Positions 1-6,428 of a DNA stretch of 8,413 bases are shown piece by piece. Numbering within the stretch: position 1 is the first letter of the stretch; each line of letters starts with the position of its first letter. This stretch comes from an uncultured Marinilabiliales bacterium (GTDB lineage Bacteria; Bacteroidota; Bacteroidia; Bacteroidales; BM520). The translations under genes were made by a program, and so were the position numbers. The DNA lies in NCBI GenBank assembly GCA_937877575.1, contig CALFIZ010000137.1, forward strand, positions 1 through 8,413, written 5' to 3'. The notes under the pieces are model-generated. The model saw nothing but the letters and a program-made list of their open reading frames with translations, searched no databases and was not told the DNA's origin.

Positions 1-1
1 T

Positions 2-751
2 ATAAACAAAGGGGCTGCAAGAGTATGGGGCGGTGTTGCAAAATCTTTGCTTCATCTTGATTTCAAGCTGTTTAACGAAAAGTTGTCCGTTATATTCCAG
101 CATAGAAAAGACCCGTATGATGTGTTTGATGAACTGATTGGGCTACAGAAAAAATACGATATGTGTTTCAGGTTTTTCTTTCTGATGGGTGACTATGGCG
201 GGAATGACAAAGCCTGTCCGCCGTCAGATAAGAATTTCCGGAAATTAATCAGGTATGTCCATGAAAATGCAGAGGTGGGAATCCATCCGTCATACGCATC
301 AAACGATGATGTCTCTTTATTGCTGAAAGAGAAGAAGTTACTGGAAGATGTCATTGGTGTTCCGGTGACTATTAGCCGTCAGCATTTCCTCCGTTTCGAT
401 GTCAGAAATACTTTCCTAAATCTTTTGAATAACGGCATTAAGGAGGATTATTCAATGGGGTATGCCGAAACCGTCGGTTTCAGGGCTGGAGTCTGTGTGC
501 CGTACAATTTCTTCGATATCAGCAGGAACATGGCGACCGACCTCGTGATTTATCCTCTTTCAGTGATGGATGCCACTCTTTTCAGATATATGAAACTCAA
601 TGATGCCGAGGCTTTTGATGTAATCAAAAAAATCATTGAGGTCACCAAAAAACACAACGGTACTTTCATCCCGCTGTGGCATAACAGTTCCATGACCGAC
701 AATGGCAGGCGCAAGTTATTCGTTAATATGATTGAGGCGGCTTTAAACTAA
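2..751 (+). CDS. Polysaccharide deacetylase-like protein (NodB/CE4-like fold), 5'-truncated
   Basis: The reading frame is open from the first bases of the window, so the start lies upstream; 249 codons are visible and the stop is at 749-751. Fragment residues KDPYDVFDEL followed by a hydrophobic FRFFFLMGD strand, GIHPSYAS (His95), SRQHFLRF (His128), DYSMGY (Asp149), GFRAG and PLWHN (His227) resemble the ordered motifs of Bacteroidetes polysaccharide-deacetylase-family proteins related to CE4/NodB. The GIHPS stretch would match the metal-binding His motif and LWH the last catalytic His motif. The first motif, normally carrying the catalytic Asp pair, must lie left of the window. Such enzymes remove acyl groups from glycans, but the substrate cannot be read here. 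A TTG at position 47 could serve as a start but would cut into the conserved fold. It is followed after 14 nt by an acyltransferase, suggesting a surface-glycan operon. The family call is fairly sure; the activity is inferred. Confidence 0.75.
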   Translation: MNKGAARVWGGVAKSLLHLDFKLFNEKLSVIFQHRKDPYDVFDELIGLQKKYDMCFRFFFLMGDYGGNDKACPPSDKNFRKLIRYVHENAEVGIHPSYASNDDVSLLLKEKKLLEDVIGVPVTISRQHFLRFDVRNTFLNLLNNGIKEDYSMGYAETVGFRAGVCVPYNFFDISRNMATDLVIYPLSVMDATLFRYMKLNDAEAFDVIKKIIEVTKKHNGTFIPLWHNSSMTDNGRRKLFVNMIEAALN

Positions 752-765
752 CAATCCTAAGAGAT

Positions 766-1689
766 ATGAATGTCCTTAACAATAGCGAAATAGACCGAAA
801 CAGATGGGACAGTCTGGTGGAACAGTCAGTGTCCCCTAAAATCACCTCGTTTTCATGGTATCTTGATGTGGTGTGCCCGCAGTGGAAGGCTATTGTCGGA
901 GATGATTATTCATGGGGGTTCGTGCTGCCTGAAAAACGGAAGTTCGGAATCAAATATCTGATTCAACCATTTATGATACAGCAACTTGGTTTGATTTACT
1001 TACATGAAGACTTTAATATATCTCCAACCATTGGCATGTGTCTTGAATATGTGAAATCCCATTATCTTTATTTTGATTTCAACATCAACGGGTCATCGTT
1101 AGGCACGGGCAGGGTAGAGAGCAGTCCCAGCAATAATCTTTTGCTGAATCTGCAACAAAGTTACGAGTCTGTCCGGGATGGCTATTCGGCAAATGTAAGG
1201 CGTAATTTGAAGAAATCCGCCGAATCCGGAATAGTTGTGAATCGTATTGATGCTTTTGACGGGATAATAGGGATGTTTGTTGATGACAAGGGCGACAAGG
1301 TAGGATGGAACAGCAGTAAAAGCCTGTTGCTTGTTGAGGTTCTCAACGCGGTGAAGGCAAACAGTAATATTGATGTAAGAGGGGCTTTTTCAGGTGACGA
1401 GTTGGTGAGCGGGGCGGTGTTTATAGGATTTGGTGGCAGATGGACCTTCATATTTTCCGGTAATTCCGGCAGGGGCAGGGAGACATCGTCAATGTTCTCG
1501 ATTATAGACAGTTTTGTGCATGATAGCGCAAATCAGGCATTGACACTCGATTTCGAGGGGTCAAACGACCAGGGGCTGTATCGTTTTTACAAGAGTTTCG
1601 GAGCATACGATGAAAAGTATCTCAGAGTGACGTCAAAAATAAAAAAAATCAGTTTTAGTCGCAAATTTGGCGCATTAAGTGAAAAATAA
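766..1689 (+). CDS. FemAB-like / GNAT-family N-acyltransferase
   Basis: A 307-residue protein without a signal peptide or membrane segment, probably cytosolic. The C-terminal half has the hallmarks of the FemAB/BioF2-like acetyltransferase group (Acetyltransf_6 type). These are YSANVRRNLKKSAESG at residues 140-155, where the polar Arg/Lys-rich helix precedes the second acyltransferase fold. A central beta segment (GAVFIGF, then WTFIFSGN) follows around 216-233, and LDFEGSNDQGLYRFYKSFGA lies near 261-280, a signature seen in members that act on cell-envelope precursors or sugar amines. Family members transfer an acyl or aminoacyl group to an amine; the acceptor here is unknown. The ATG lies 14 nt after the deacetylase stop, so the two are probably co-transcribed, and a deacetylase freeing an amine plus an N-acyltransferase would make a coherent pair. 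No terminator hairpin of note follows, and the ferritin promoter overlaps the end of this gene. Confidence 0.75.
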   Translation: MNVLNNSEIDRNRWDSLVEQSVSPKITSFSWYLDVVCPQWKAIVGDDYSWGFVLPEKRKFGIKYLIQPFMIQQLGLIYLHEDFNISPTIGMCLEYVKSHYLYFDFNINGSSLGTGRVESSPSNNLLLNLQQSYESVRDGYSANVRRNLKKSAESGIVVNRIDAFDGIIGMFVDDKGDKVGWNSSKSLLLVEVLNAVKANSNIDVRGAFSGDELVSGAVFIGFGGRWTFIFSGNSGRGRETSSMFSIIDSFVHDSANQALTLDFEGSNDQGLYRFYKSFGAYDEKYLRVTSKIKKISFSRKFGALSEK

Positions 1690-1701
1690 GTAGTATCTTT
1701 G
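1666..1701 (+). promoter_or_regulatory. Putative Bacteroidetes-type promoter of ftnA
   Basis: TATCTTTG at 1694-1701 matches the Bacteroidetes sigma-ABfr -7 consensus TAnnTTTG exactly. The best -33 candidate is TTTG at 1666-1669, inside the end of the upstream acyltransferase gene; its spacing of 24 nt is longer than the usual 19-21 nt, so the -33 part is weak. Transcription would begin near 1707, leaving a leader of about 40 nt before the ferritin ATG. The position fits a promoter for ftnA-meaB-glnA. Confidence 0.65.
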
Positions 1702-1721
1702 TAAACTTTTAAAAAGCAAAG
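1697..1721. repeat. AT-rich inverted repeat overlapping the ftnA -7 element
   Basis: CTTTG at 1697-1701 is complementary to CAAAG at 1717-1721, and CTTT at 1706-1709 to AAAG at 1713-1716, with a 4-nt bulge on the left arm. The outer arm includes the last five bases of the -7 box. It may be an operator or a weak hairpin near the transcript start; its low G+C makes chance occurrence quite possible. Confidence 0.3.
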
Positions 1722-1746
1722 AATTGAAAATACTAAAGAAATCATT

Positions 1747-2235
1747 ATGAACAGGATAAAGCAGAGTATTGAAAAATCCATCAATGATCAGATTAATGCA
1801 GAGGAATTCTCCGCAAGATTGTACAAATCAATGGCTTCATGGTGTGATATCAACGGATTTCCGGGATGTGCCAAATTCTTATGGGCTCATGGGGATGAAG
1901 AGATGGAGCACATGATGCGTTTTGTGAATTATTTGAACAACAGGGGCGGTCATGCGCTTTTTGATGCCGTTGAGAAGCCTCAGCAGGAATTCAAGGACAT
2001 TACTGAAATCTTTGAGCTTGCAAACAAGCACGAGGAAGAGGTGACCAAGATGATAAACGGCATTCATGCACTTGCGGAAAAGGAGAAGGACTACGCAACC
2101 TGCAACATGCTCCAGTGGTTTATTGCCGAGCAGGTTGAAGAGGAAGCCCTCTTCGGAGAATGTCTCGACATCATCAAATGTGCCGGAAAGACTAATATTT
2201 TCCTGGCTGATCAGGCAATAGCCGGTAAGGAATAG
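1747..2235 (+). CDS. ftnA: Ferritin (bacterial non-haem ferritin, FtnA type)
   Basis: This 162-residue protein is close to the length of E. coli FtnA (165). It would assemble into the 24-subunit cage that oxidises Fe(II) and stores it as mineral in the cytosol. Aligned by eye to E. coli FtnA, all ferroxidase-site residues are present: Glu19 (NAEEFSARLY), Glu52 and His55 (DEEMEHM), Glu96 (NKHEEE), Gln129 and Glu132 (AEQVEEE), plus Tyr26. The Trp of LQWF is also conserved. There is no haem-ligand Met context of bacterioferritin, and the protein is not a short Dps. The start is the first ATG, about 40 nt downstream of the predicted transcription start, with no Shine-Dalgarno, as is common in Bacteroidetes. 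meaB begins 16 nt after the stop and is likely on the same transcript. Confidence in identity is high; iron or oxidative control is plausible but not shown by a recognisable Fur box. Confidence 0.95.
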   Translation: MNRIKQSIEKSINDQINAEEFSARLYKSMASWCDINGFPGCAKFLWAHGDEEMEHMMRFVNYLNNRGGHALFDAVEKPQQEFKDITEIFELANKHEEEVTKMINGIHALAEKEKDYATCNMLQWFIAEQVEEEALFGECLDIIKCAGKTNIFLADQAIAGKE

Positions 2236-2251
2236 TATTATAGAAATTTTT

Positions 2252-3349
2252 ATGCCGGAAGATTTCACTGCATTAAAAGTCCAGGATGGCATTCCCCAAC
2301 CGGATACAGTCAATCCTGATGCAATAGATCGTCTTAGGGCAAGAAAACGCCCCAAACGTTCTCTTGATGAGTATGTTGAGGGTATATTAAAAGGGGACAG
2401 AGTTGTGCTCGGACAAGCTATCACGTTGATTGAGAGTGTTTTGCCCGAGCATAATTTTTTGGCTGAACAGATAGTTGAAAAGTGTCTGCCGTATTCAGGC
2501 AACAGCATTCGCATAGGTATCACCGGCGTTCCCGGTGCTGGAAAGAGCACTTTCATTGAAGCGTTCGGACTTTATCTTACATCAATAGGTTACAAGGTCG
2601 CTGTGCTTGCCATCGATCCGAGCAGCACACGGACTAAGGGCAGCATACTTGGTGACAAGACGCGAATGGAGGAATTGTCGTCCGACAGTAATGCCTTCAT
2701 CCGTCCTTCGCCGTCAGCAGGAACCCTTGGCGGTGTGGCACGCAAGACCCATGAAACCATCTTCCTCTGTGAAGCGGCCGGTTTTAACGTTGTCCTTGTC
2801 GAAACTGTAGGCGTGGGACAGTCGGAGGTCGCTGTGCATTCCATGGTGGATTTCTTCCTGTTGCTGCTTATCGCAGGTGCGGGAGATGAACTGCAGGGCA
2901 TCAAACGCGGCATTATGGAAATGGCAGATGCTATTGTCATAAATAAGGCTGACGGCGACAATGTCAGTCGCGCCGAATTGTCCGCACGCGCTTATAAAAA
3001 CGCACTGCATCTGTTCCCGCCGACCGAATCGGGATGGATTCCTGAGGTGATGACATGTTCAGCCCTCACCAATAAAGGAATTGAAGATGCCTGGACCATT
3101 ATTTGCAAGTATAGACAGATATGCAGCGATAACGGCTATTTTAACAGCAAACGCAACTATCAGGCCTTGAGTGTGATGTATGATACTATTGATGAACAGC
3201 TTAAAAACAGATTTTACAATTCTGAAGTTATCCGGCAGGCGAGCGCCGGGATTGAACAAGATGTCATCTCTGGGAGGGCCACATCATACGCTGCCGCTAA
3301 ACAACTTTTGGAAAAATTTGATAATCAAATAAATAAACAGAATAATTAA
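2252..3349 (+). CDS. meaB: Methylmalonyl-CoA mutase-associated GTPase MeaB (ArgK family)
   Basis: A 365-residue P-loop GTPase of the G3E family. The Walker A motif GVPGAGKST is at residues 92-100, followed by the family-specific AIDPSSTRTKGSILGDKTRM at about 120-139, the switch/G3 segment ETVGVGQSE at 184-192, NKAD (G4 base recognition) at 231-234 and SAL (G5) at 270-272. A helical N-terminal arm and C-terminal dimerisation arm flank the G domain, as in characterised MeaB/ArgK proteins. MeaB binds the adenosylcobalamin-dependent methylmalonyl-CoA mutase, gates cofactor delivery and protects the radical enzyme. In Bacteroidales that enzyme serves succinate-to-propionate conversion. The older name ArgK (arginine transport kinase) is a misannotation. 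The mutase subunit genes, often neighbours of meaB, are not within the window. Here it lies between ferritin (16 nt upstream) and glutamine synthetase (25 nt downstream). The start is the first in-frame ATG, and length fits the family. Confidence 0.96.
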   Translation: MPEDFTALKVQDGIPQPDTVNPDAIDRLRARKRPKRSLDEYVEGILKGDRVVLGQAITLIESVLPEHNFLAEQIVEKCLPYSGNSIRIGITGVPGAGKSTFIEAFGLYLTSIGYKVAVLAIDPSSTRTKGSILGDKTRMEELSSDSNAFIRPSPSAGTLGGVARKTHETIFLCEAAGFNVVLVETVGVGQSEVAVHSMVDFFLLLLIAGAGDELQGIKRGIMEMADAIVINKADGDNVSRAELSARAYKNALHLFPPTESGWIPEVMTCSALTNKGIEDAWTIICKYRQICSDNGYFNSKRNYQALSVMYDTIDEQLKNRFYNSEVIRQASAGIEQDVISGRATSYAAAKQLLEKFDNQINKQNN

Positions 3350-3374
3350 AGTGATAAATTAAATATAACAAATT

Positions 3375-4880
3375 ATGAAAGAAGATCTGAAACTTAATCC
3401 TAATCCGCTGGTTCAGTTTCTTAACAAACCAAAACAGGATTTCACAAAAGAAGATTTGATGGATTTCATTGAAAAGAATGGAATCAAAATGGTAAATTTC
3501 CGTTACGTTGGTGGTGACGGTCGTCTGAAAGTCCTTAACTTCGTCATTAACAGTCGCAAATATCTCGACAGCATTCTTTCTGCAGGTGAGAGGGTTGACG
3601 GCTCAAGCCTTTTCAAATATATTGAAGCCGGCTCCAGTGACCTGTATGTTGTCCCGCGTTATCGTACCGCTTTTGTAAATCCTTTCTCCGACATACCTAC
3701 TCTTGAGATTCTTTGTTCCTATTTCAACAAGGACGGTGAGCCTCTCGACCTTTCACCAGACAATGCCTTGAGAAAAGCCCATAAGGTTCTGAAGGAGCGC
3801 ACAGGCTATGATTTCCAGACTATGGGTGAGCTCGAGTACTATGTGATAAGTGATGCTGAAGAATACTACAAGGCTGTTGACCAGAAGGGGTATCATGAGG
3901 CTTCTCCTTTCAGCAAGTACGGTGATTTCAGACAGGAAGCCATGCTTGCCATCGCAAAATGCGGCGGTGACATCAAATACGGCCATTCAGAAGTGGGTAA
4001 CTTCACTTTGGGTGACATACTGTATGAACAGAATGAAATCGAATTTCTCCCTGTTGACATGGAGGATTCGGCTGACCAGCTGGTAGTCGCAAAATGGGTT
4101 CTCAGAAACCTCGCTTGGCAGTACGGCTATAATCTTACATTTGCTCCAAAGATTACCACAGGTAAGGCAGGAAGCGGTCTGCATATCCATACCCGTCTGA
4201 TGAAAAACGGCAAGAATGCAATGGTTGACCGTAACGGCAAACTCAGCAGTGCGGCTAAGAAGGCTATCGCCGGCTATCTGACACTTGCCCCGTCTTTGAC
4301 TGCTTTCGGAAATACCAACCCTACATCCTATTTCCGTCTCGTTCCTAATCAGGAGGCTCCTACAAAAATCTGTTGGGGCGACAGAAACCGTTCAGTGCTG
4401 GTGCGTGTGCCATTGGGATGGACTTCAGGAAAGTCGATGGCTTCCATCGCAAATCCTATAGAACCGGCTAACGAAGCCAAGTTCAGCGAAAAGCAGACAG
4501 TCGAATTCAGATGCCCTGACGGTTCGGCAGACCTTTACAGCCTGATAGCAGGTCTCGGCGTTGCAGCACGTTATGGTCTCGAAATGCCTAATGCCCTTGA
4601 GTTTGCAGAAAAGACATACGTCGATGTTGACATATTCAGCGAGGCGTTCAAAGACCGTCTCAATTCACTTGAACAGCTTCCTACAAACTGCTTCGAATCA
4701 GCTGAAAACCTTAAGCGTCAAGCCGACATATATACCCAGTACGGCGTTTTCTCACAGAAAATGATTGACGGTATGGTGGAACAACTCAAATCCTTCAAGG
4801 ATCAGAACTTGTTTAAGGAAGTTTCCGGCGACCCTGACAAGATGATGGAACTCGTAAACAAATACTTCTACTGCGGATAA
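3375..4880 (+). CDS. glnA: Type I glutamine synthetase (GlnA family)
   Basis: A 501-residue protein that would catalyse ATP-dependent amidation of glutamate with ammonia. The beta-grasp N-terminal domain carries RVDGSS (Asp75, equivalent to catalytic Asp50 of Salmonella GS). The catalytic domain has GELEYY (Glu152/Glu154, metal), HSE (Glu206), QNE (Glu221), GSGLHIH (His270), SYFRLVPNQEAP (Arg321 and Glu327), RNRS (Arg337-Ser340) and EFRCPDGSADLY (Glu377, Arg379). All key residues look intact, so an active enzyme is likely. It is far shorter than the GSIII enzymes (about 700 residues) known as major glutamine synthetases in Bacteroides. The segment between Glu206 and Glu221 is about seven residues longer than in Salmonella GS, and the NLYDLPP adenylylation-site motif is absent, so control by adenylylation is unlikely. 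It follows meaB by 25 nt and ends at a strong terminator. A gamma-glutamyl-amine ligase role cannot be fully excluded. Confidence 0.9.
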   Translation: MKEDLKLNPNPLVQFLNKPKQDFTKEDLMDFIEKNGIKMVNFRYVGGDGRLKVLNFVINSRKYLDSILSAGERVDGSSLFKYIEAGSSDLYVVPRYRTAFVNPFSDIPTLEILCSYFNKDGEPLDLSPDNALRKAHKVLKERTGYDFQTMGELEYYVISDAEEYYKAVDQKGYHEASPFSKYGDFRQEAMLAIAKCGGDIKYGHSEVGNFTLGDILYEQNEIEFLPVDMEDSADQLVVAKWVLRNLAWQYGYNLTFAPKITTGKAGSGLHIHTRLMKNGKNAMVDRNGKLSSAAKKAIAGYLTLAPSLTAFGNTNPTSYFRLVPNQEAPTKICWGDRNRSVLVRVPLGWTSGKSMASIANPIEPANEAKFSEKQTVEFRCPDGSADLYSLIAGLGVAARYGLEMPNALEFAEKTYVDVDIFSEAFKDRLNSLEQLPTNCFESAENLKRQADIYTQYGVFSQKMIDGMVEQLKSFKDQNLFKEVSGDPDKMMELVNKYFYCG

Positions 4881-4901
4881 AAGTTCATTCGCTGTAAAAT
4901 G

Positions 4902-4949
4902 ACAAAAGCCTGCAAATCACATCAAGTGAAATGCAGGCTTTTGTTTTGT
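4902..4949. terminator. Bidirectional rho-independent terminator between glnA and the M64 peptidase gene
   Basis: Arm 4903-4914 (CAAAAGCCTGCA) pairs perfectly with 4932-4943 (TGCAGGCTTTTG), and A4902-T4944 extends it to 13 bp. Inside the loop TCAC (4917-4920) pairs with GTGA (4926-4929), giving a second tier above a 2x2 internal loop. The rightward 3' side is T-rich (TTTTGTTTTG), and the A-run in the left arm gives T residues on the other strand. The hairpin sits 22 nt after the glnA stop and 18 nt from the end of the convergent peptidase gene, so it can serve both. Confidence 0.9.
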
Positions 4950-4961
4950 ATATGATTCGGA

Positions 4962-6236
4962 TTATCTTGTGTATGCTTCTATCATCTGTATGATTGCGTA
5001 GGTGCAGACAGGGCAGAACTTGTCTCCCCTGAAGGTATTCATCATGCAGTCGTAGGCCGGACGGTACATGCCTTTAGGCGTATATCCGGCACCTTCGAAA
5101 GCACCGACTTTGTCGTGGTATTTTTCCGTTGCCGGTGTCGGTATCGGAGTCTTTTTGTCAACCATGAATTTCCATTTGCTGTCAAAGTCAACAAGTGACG
5201 TTATGTTGAATTCCCACGGTTCAATCTTCAAATCGTAGAACTCTTCATATTCCACATCTCCGGCATATTCGTCGGCAAGACCTGCAAAAGCATGGCTGAA
5301 CTCATGGATTATGACTTTAGCCGATGACATGTTGCCCGAGGTGCTGACGGAGTAGTAGTTGTATATTCCGCCGCCGCCGTAAACGGTACTGTTGACGAGG
5401 ATGTATATCTGGTCGTAAGGGGCACATGCCGCTACGTCCTTTACGGAAAAATAACTCTCGGTAGTATTGTATCTGTCGGAGTAAAAGGTGTCGAAGTGGC
5501 AGTCAACAATAGTGTTTTTCCAGATGCCTTCGCGAGGAATGTCTGTGCCGCTCTCCACTGACGGAGCCAGCACGCCTCTTATGTTGAAATCATCGAAATA
5601 TGATGAATATGGCTCAAACGCCCTGAAAACATTCACCAATGCGTCACAGTCGGATTTGAACTTGTCCATTTCTTCTGCTGTGTAGCCGTCGGGGATTACT
5701 ACAATGTCAATCTTCTTTGCAGGCTCACCGGTCACGTGTGCGTCATATACCGGGAAATCATACCTCTGTTCTGGAGTGTTGTAGATCTCCTTCGGGTCAT
5801 ATTCAGCACTGAAAACCTTCTCGAAAACCCCATCGCTGTTTCTTTCGTCAATTTCTATGATGGCATTGCTCTTCGGCAGCGGCACTGAGACCGACTCCTC
5901 ATAGCAACGGCACATCTTTAAGGCCTCTTCGGTTGTCTGCCATTCCTGGAACAGCGTGCAGTAACCGCGCGTGTATATCGTTTTGCCTGACTGTGCATCA
6001 ATTACCTTGACCATATACGAACCGTAGTTGAACTCGTCAAGAAGAATGGTTTTTGAGCCACCCCAGTATTTCTCAATGACGAATTTGTCCAAAATGAATT
6101 TTGAGGTCTTGCTGTCACCCCAGTGATAAACGTCCATCCTTAATGAACGGTTTTCGAAATATCTGTCATATTCAACTGCATTAACGACTGATATACAGAT
6201 GAATGTGAAAATCAATGAAAGTAATAATCTTCTCAT
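4962..6236 (-). CDS. Secreted M64-family zinc metallopeptidase (IgA-peptidase-like)
   Basis: Taking the ATG at 6236, the product is 424 residues. Residues 1-20 form a signal peptide: MRR, a hydrophobic core LLLSLIFTFICISVV, and a likely signal-peptidase I site after Val-Asn-Ala. There is no lipobox Cys, so it is periplasmic or secreted rather than a lipoprotein. The N-terminal part (about 21-150) fits the beta-rich M64_N domain, and the catalytic domain contains HEFSHAFAGLADEY (His311, Glu312, His315, Asp322), the M64 signature HExxHxxxGLxDEY with Zn ligands and catalytic Glu. C-terminal Cys motifs DCMMN and FCPVC (396-412) are family-typical. The founding M64 enzyme from a gut Clostridium cleaves IgA; substrates of Bacteroidetes members are mostly unknown, so IgA cleavage is not claimed. 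An in-frame ATG at 6281 would add 15 residues before the signal peptide but lies upstream of the predicted promoter, so it is rejected. Confidence 0.92.
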   Translation of the reverse strand: MRRLLLSLIFTFICISVVNAVEYDRYFENRSLRMDVYHWGDSKTSKFILDKFVIEKYWGGSKTILLDEFNYGSYMVKVIDAQSGKTIYTRGYCTLFQEWQTTEEALKMCRCYEESVSVPLPKSNAIIEIDERNSDGVFEKVFSAEYDPKEIYNTPEQRYDFPVYDAHVTGEPAKKIDIVVIPDGYTAEEMDKFKSDCDALVNVFRAFEPYSSYFDDFNIRGVLAPSVESGTDIPREGIWKNTIVDCHFDTFYSDRYNTTESYFSVKDVAACAPYDQIYILVNSTVYGGGGIYNYYSVSTSGNMSSAKVIIHEFSHAFAGLADEYAGDVEYEEFYDLKIEPWEFNITSLVDFDSKWKFMVDKKTPIPTPATEKYHDKVGAFEGAGYTPKGMYRPAYDCMMNTFRGDKFCPVCTYAIIQMIEAYTR

Positions 6237-6258
6237 GTCTTTTAGTTTTAATGTCCTG

Positions 6259-6266
6259 CAAATGTA
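6259..6266 (-). promoter_or_regulatory. Putative -7 element of the M64 peptidase gene
   Basis: On the minus strand the sequence reads TACATTTG, an exact match to the Bacteroidetes -7 consensus TAnnTTTG. No TTTG is found at the expected -33 distance. Transcription would start near 6253, giving a leader of only about 16 nt before the ATG at 6236. This supports the shorter start of the peptidase. Moderate confidence, since only one element is seen. Confidence 0.5.
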
Positions 6267-6294
6267 ATCAGATTTATCCAAAGATTGTTATGCG

Positions 6295-6311
6295 GACAAG
6301 ATTATATTGTC
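6295..6311. repeat. Inverted repeat GACAA-N7-TTGTC (candidate operator)
   Basis: A perfect 5-bp inverted repeat with a 7-nt AT-rich spacer lies between the divergent peptidase and grpE promoters, about 30 nt upstream of the peptidase -7 element. It shares the GACA/TGTC core with two further inverted repeats at 6349-6375, which is why it is listed. The function is inferred from position and recurrence only. Confidence 0.35.
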
Positions 6312-6348
6312 ACGAATTTCCTTAATATTGTATATTTTTTTTTAAAGT

Positions 6349-6375
6349 ACGACAAAATGTCGTTTTGATGGACAT
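6349..6375. promoter_or_regulatory. Palindrome ACGACA-AAA-TGTCGT with an added GACAT half-site (candidate grpE operator)
   Basis: ACGACA (6349-6354) and TGTCGT (6358-6363) form a perfect 6-bp inverted repeat around AAA. The same TGTC pairs again as ATGTC (6357-6361) with GACAT (6371-6375), a 9-nt spacing. The palindrome is centred roughly 50 nt upstream of the predicted grpE transcription start, directly before a weak -33 region, which would suit a transcription-factor site for the grpE-dnaJ operon. It does not match the CIRCE element of HrcA (TTAGCACTC-N9-GAGTGCTAA). Regulator identity is unknown. Confidence 0.45.
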
Positions 6376-6400
6376 GGCAAACTTTTTGTTGCTATCTTTG
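6364..6400 (+). promoter_or_regulatory. Putative Bacteroidetes-type promoter of grpE-dnaJ
   Basis: TATCTTTG at 6393-6400 matches the -7 consensus TAnnTTTG exactly and is identical to the ftnA -7 box. The nearest -33-like TTTG is at 6364-6367, with a 25-nt spacing that is longer than optimal. Such a weak -33 could make the promoter dependent on an activator at the adjacent palindrome. Transcription would begin near 6406, giving a leader of about 23 nt before the grpE ATG. Confidence 0.65.
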
Positions 6401-6416
6401 CAAATTGAAAATCTAT

Positions 6417-6421
6417 GGAGG
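6417..6421 (+). promoter_or_regulatory. Strong Shine-Dalgarno GGAGG of grpE
   Basis: GGAGG ends 7 nt before the ATG at 6429, ideal spacing. Bacteroidetes genes rarely use a Shine-Dalgarno, and no other gene start in the window has one this good. Together with the promoter position it fixes the grpE start at 6429 rather than at the upstream in-frame TTG (6405). Confidence 0.7.
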
Positions 6422-6428
6422 ATTAAGT

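Noticed and set aside
47..49. TTG as the start of the deacetylase-like gene
   Set aside because: The frame is open to the window edge, the residues before it look like part of the same protein, and the first catalytic motif is still missing, so the gene is simply cut by the window.
1879..2556. 225-codon antisense open frame across the end of ftnA and the start of meaB
   Set aside because: It is fully antisense to two confidently identified genes, crosses their boundary, has no recognisable domain and no promoter, and reads as a mirror of codon bias in those genes.
2590..3010. Antisense open frames within meaB
   Set aside because: Both overlap the conserved GTPase-domain region of meaB and their Ser/Pro/Thr-rich or nondescript products resemble no family.
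6335..6343. Run of nine T as a phase-variable switch
   Set aside because: It lies more than 45 nt upstream of the grpE -7 box and outside core promoter spacing for either gene; a short T-run in AT-rich intergenic DNA is expected.
6405..6428. Upstream in-frame TTG start for grpE
   Set aside because: It lies at or before the predicted transcript start and the GGAGG sits between it and the ATG at 6429, which is the better start.
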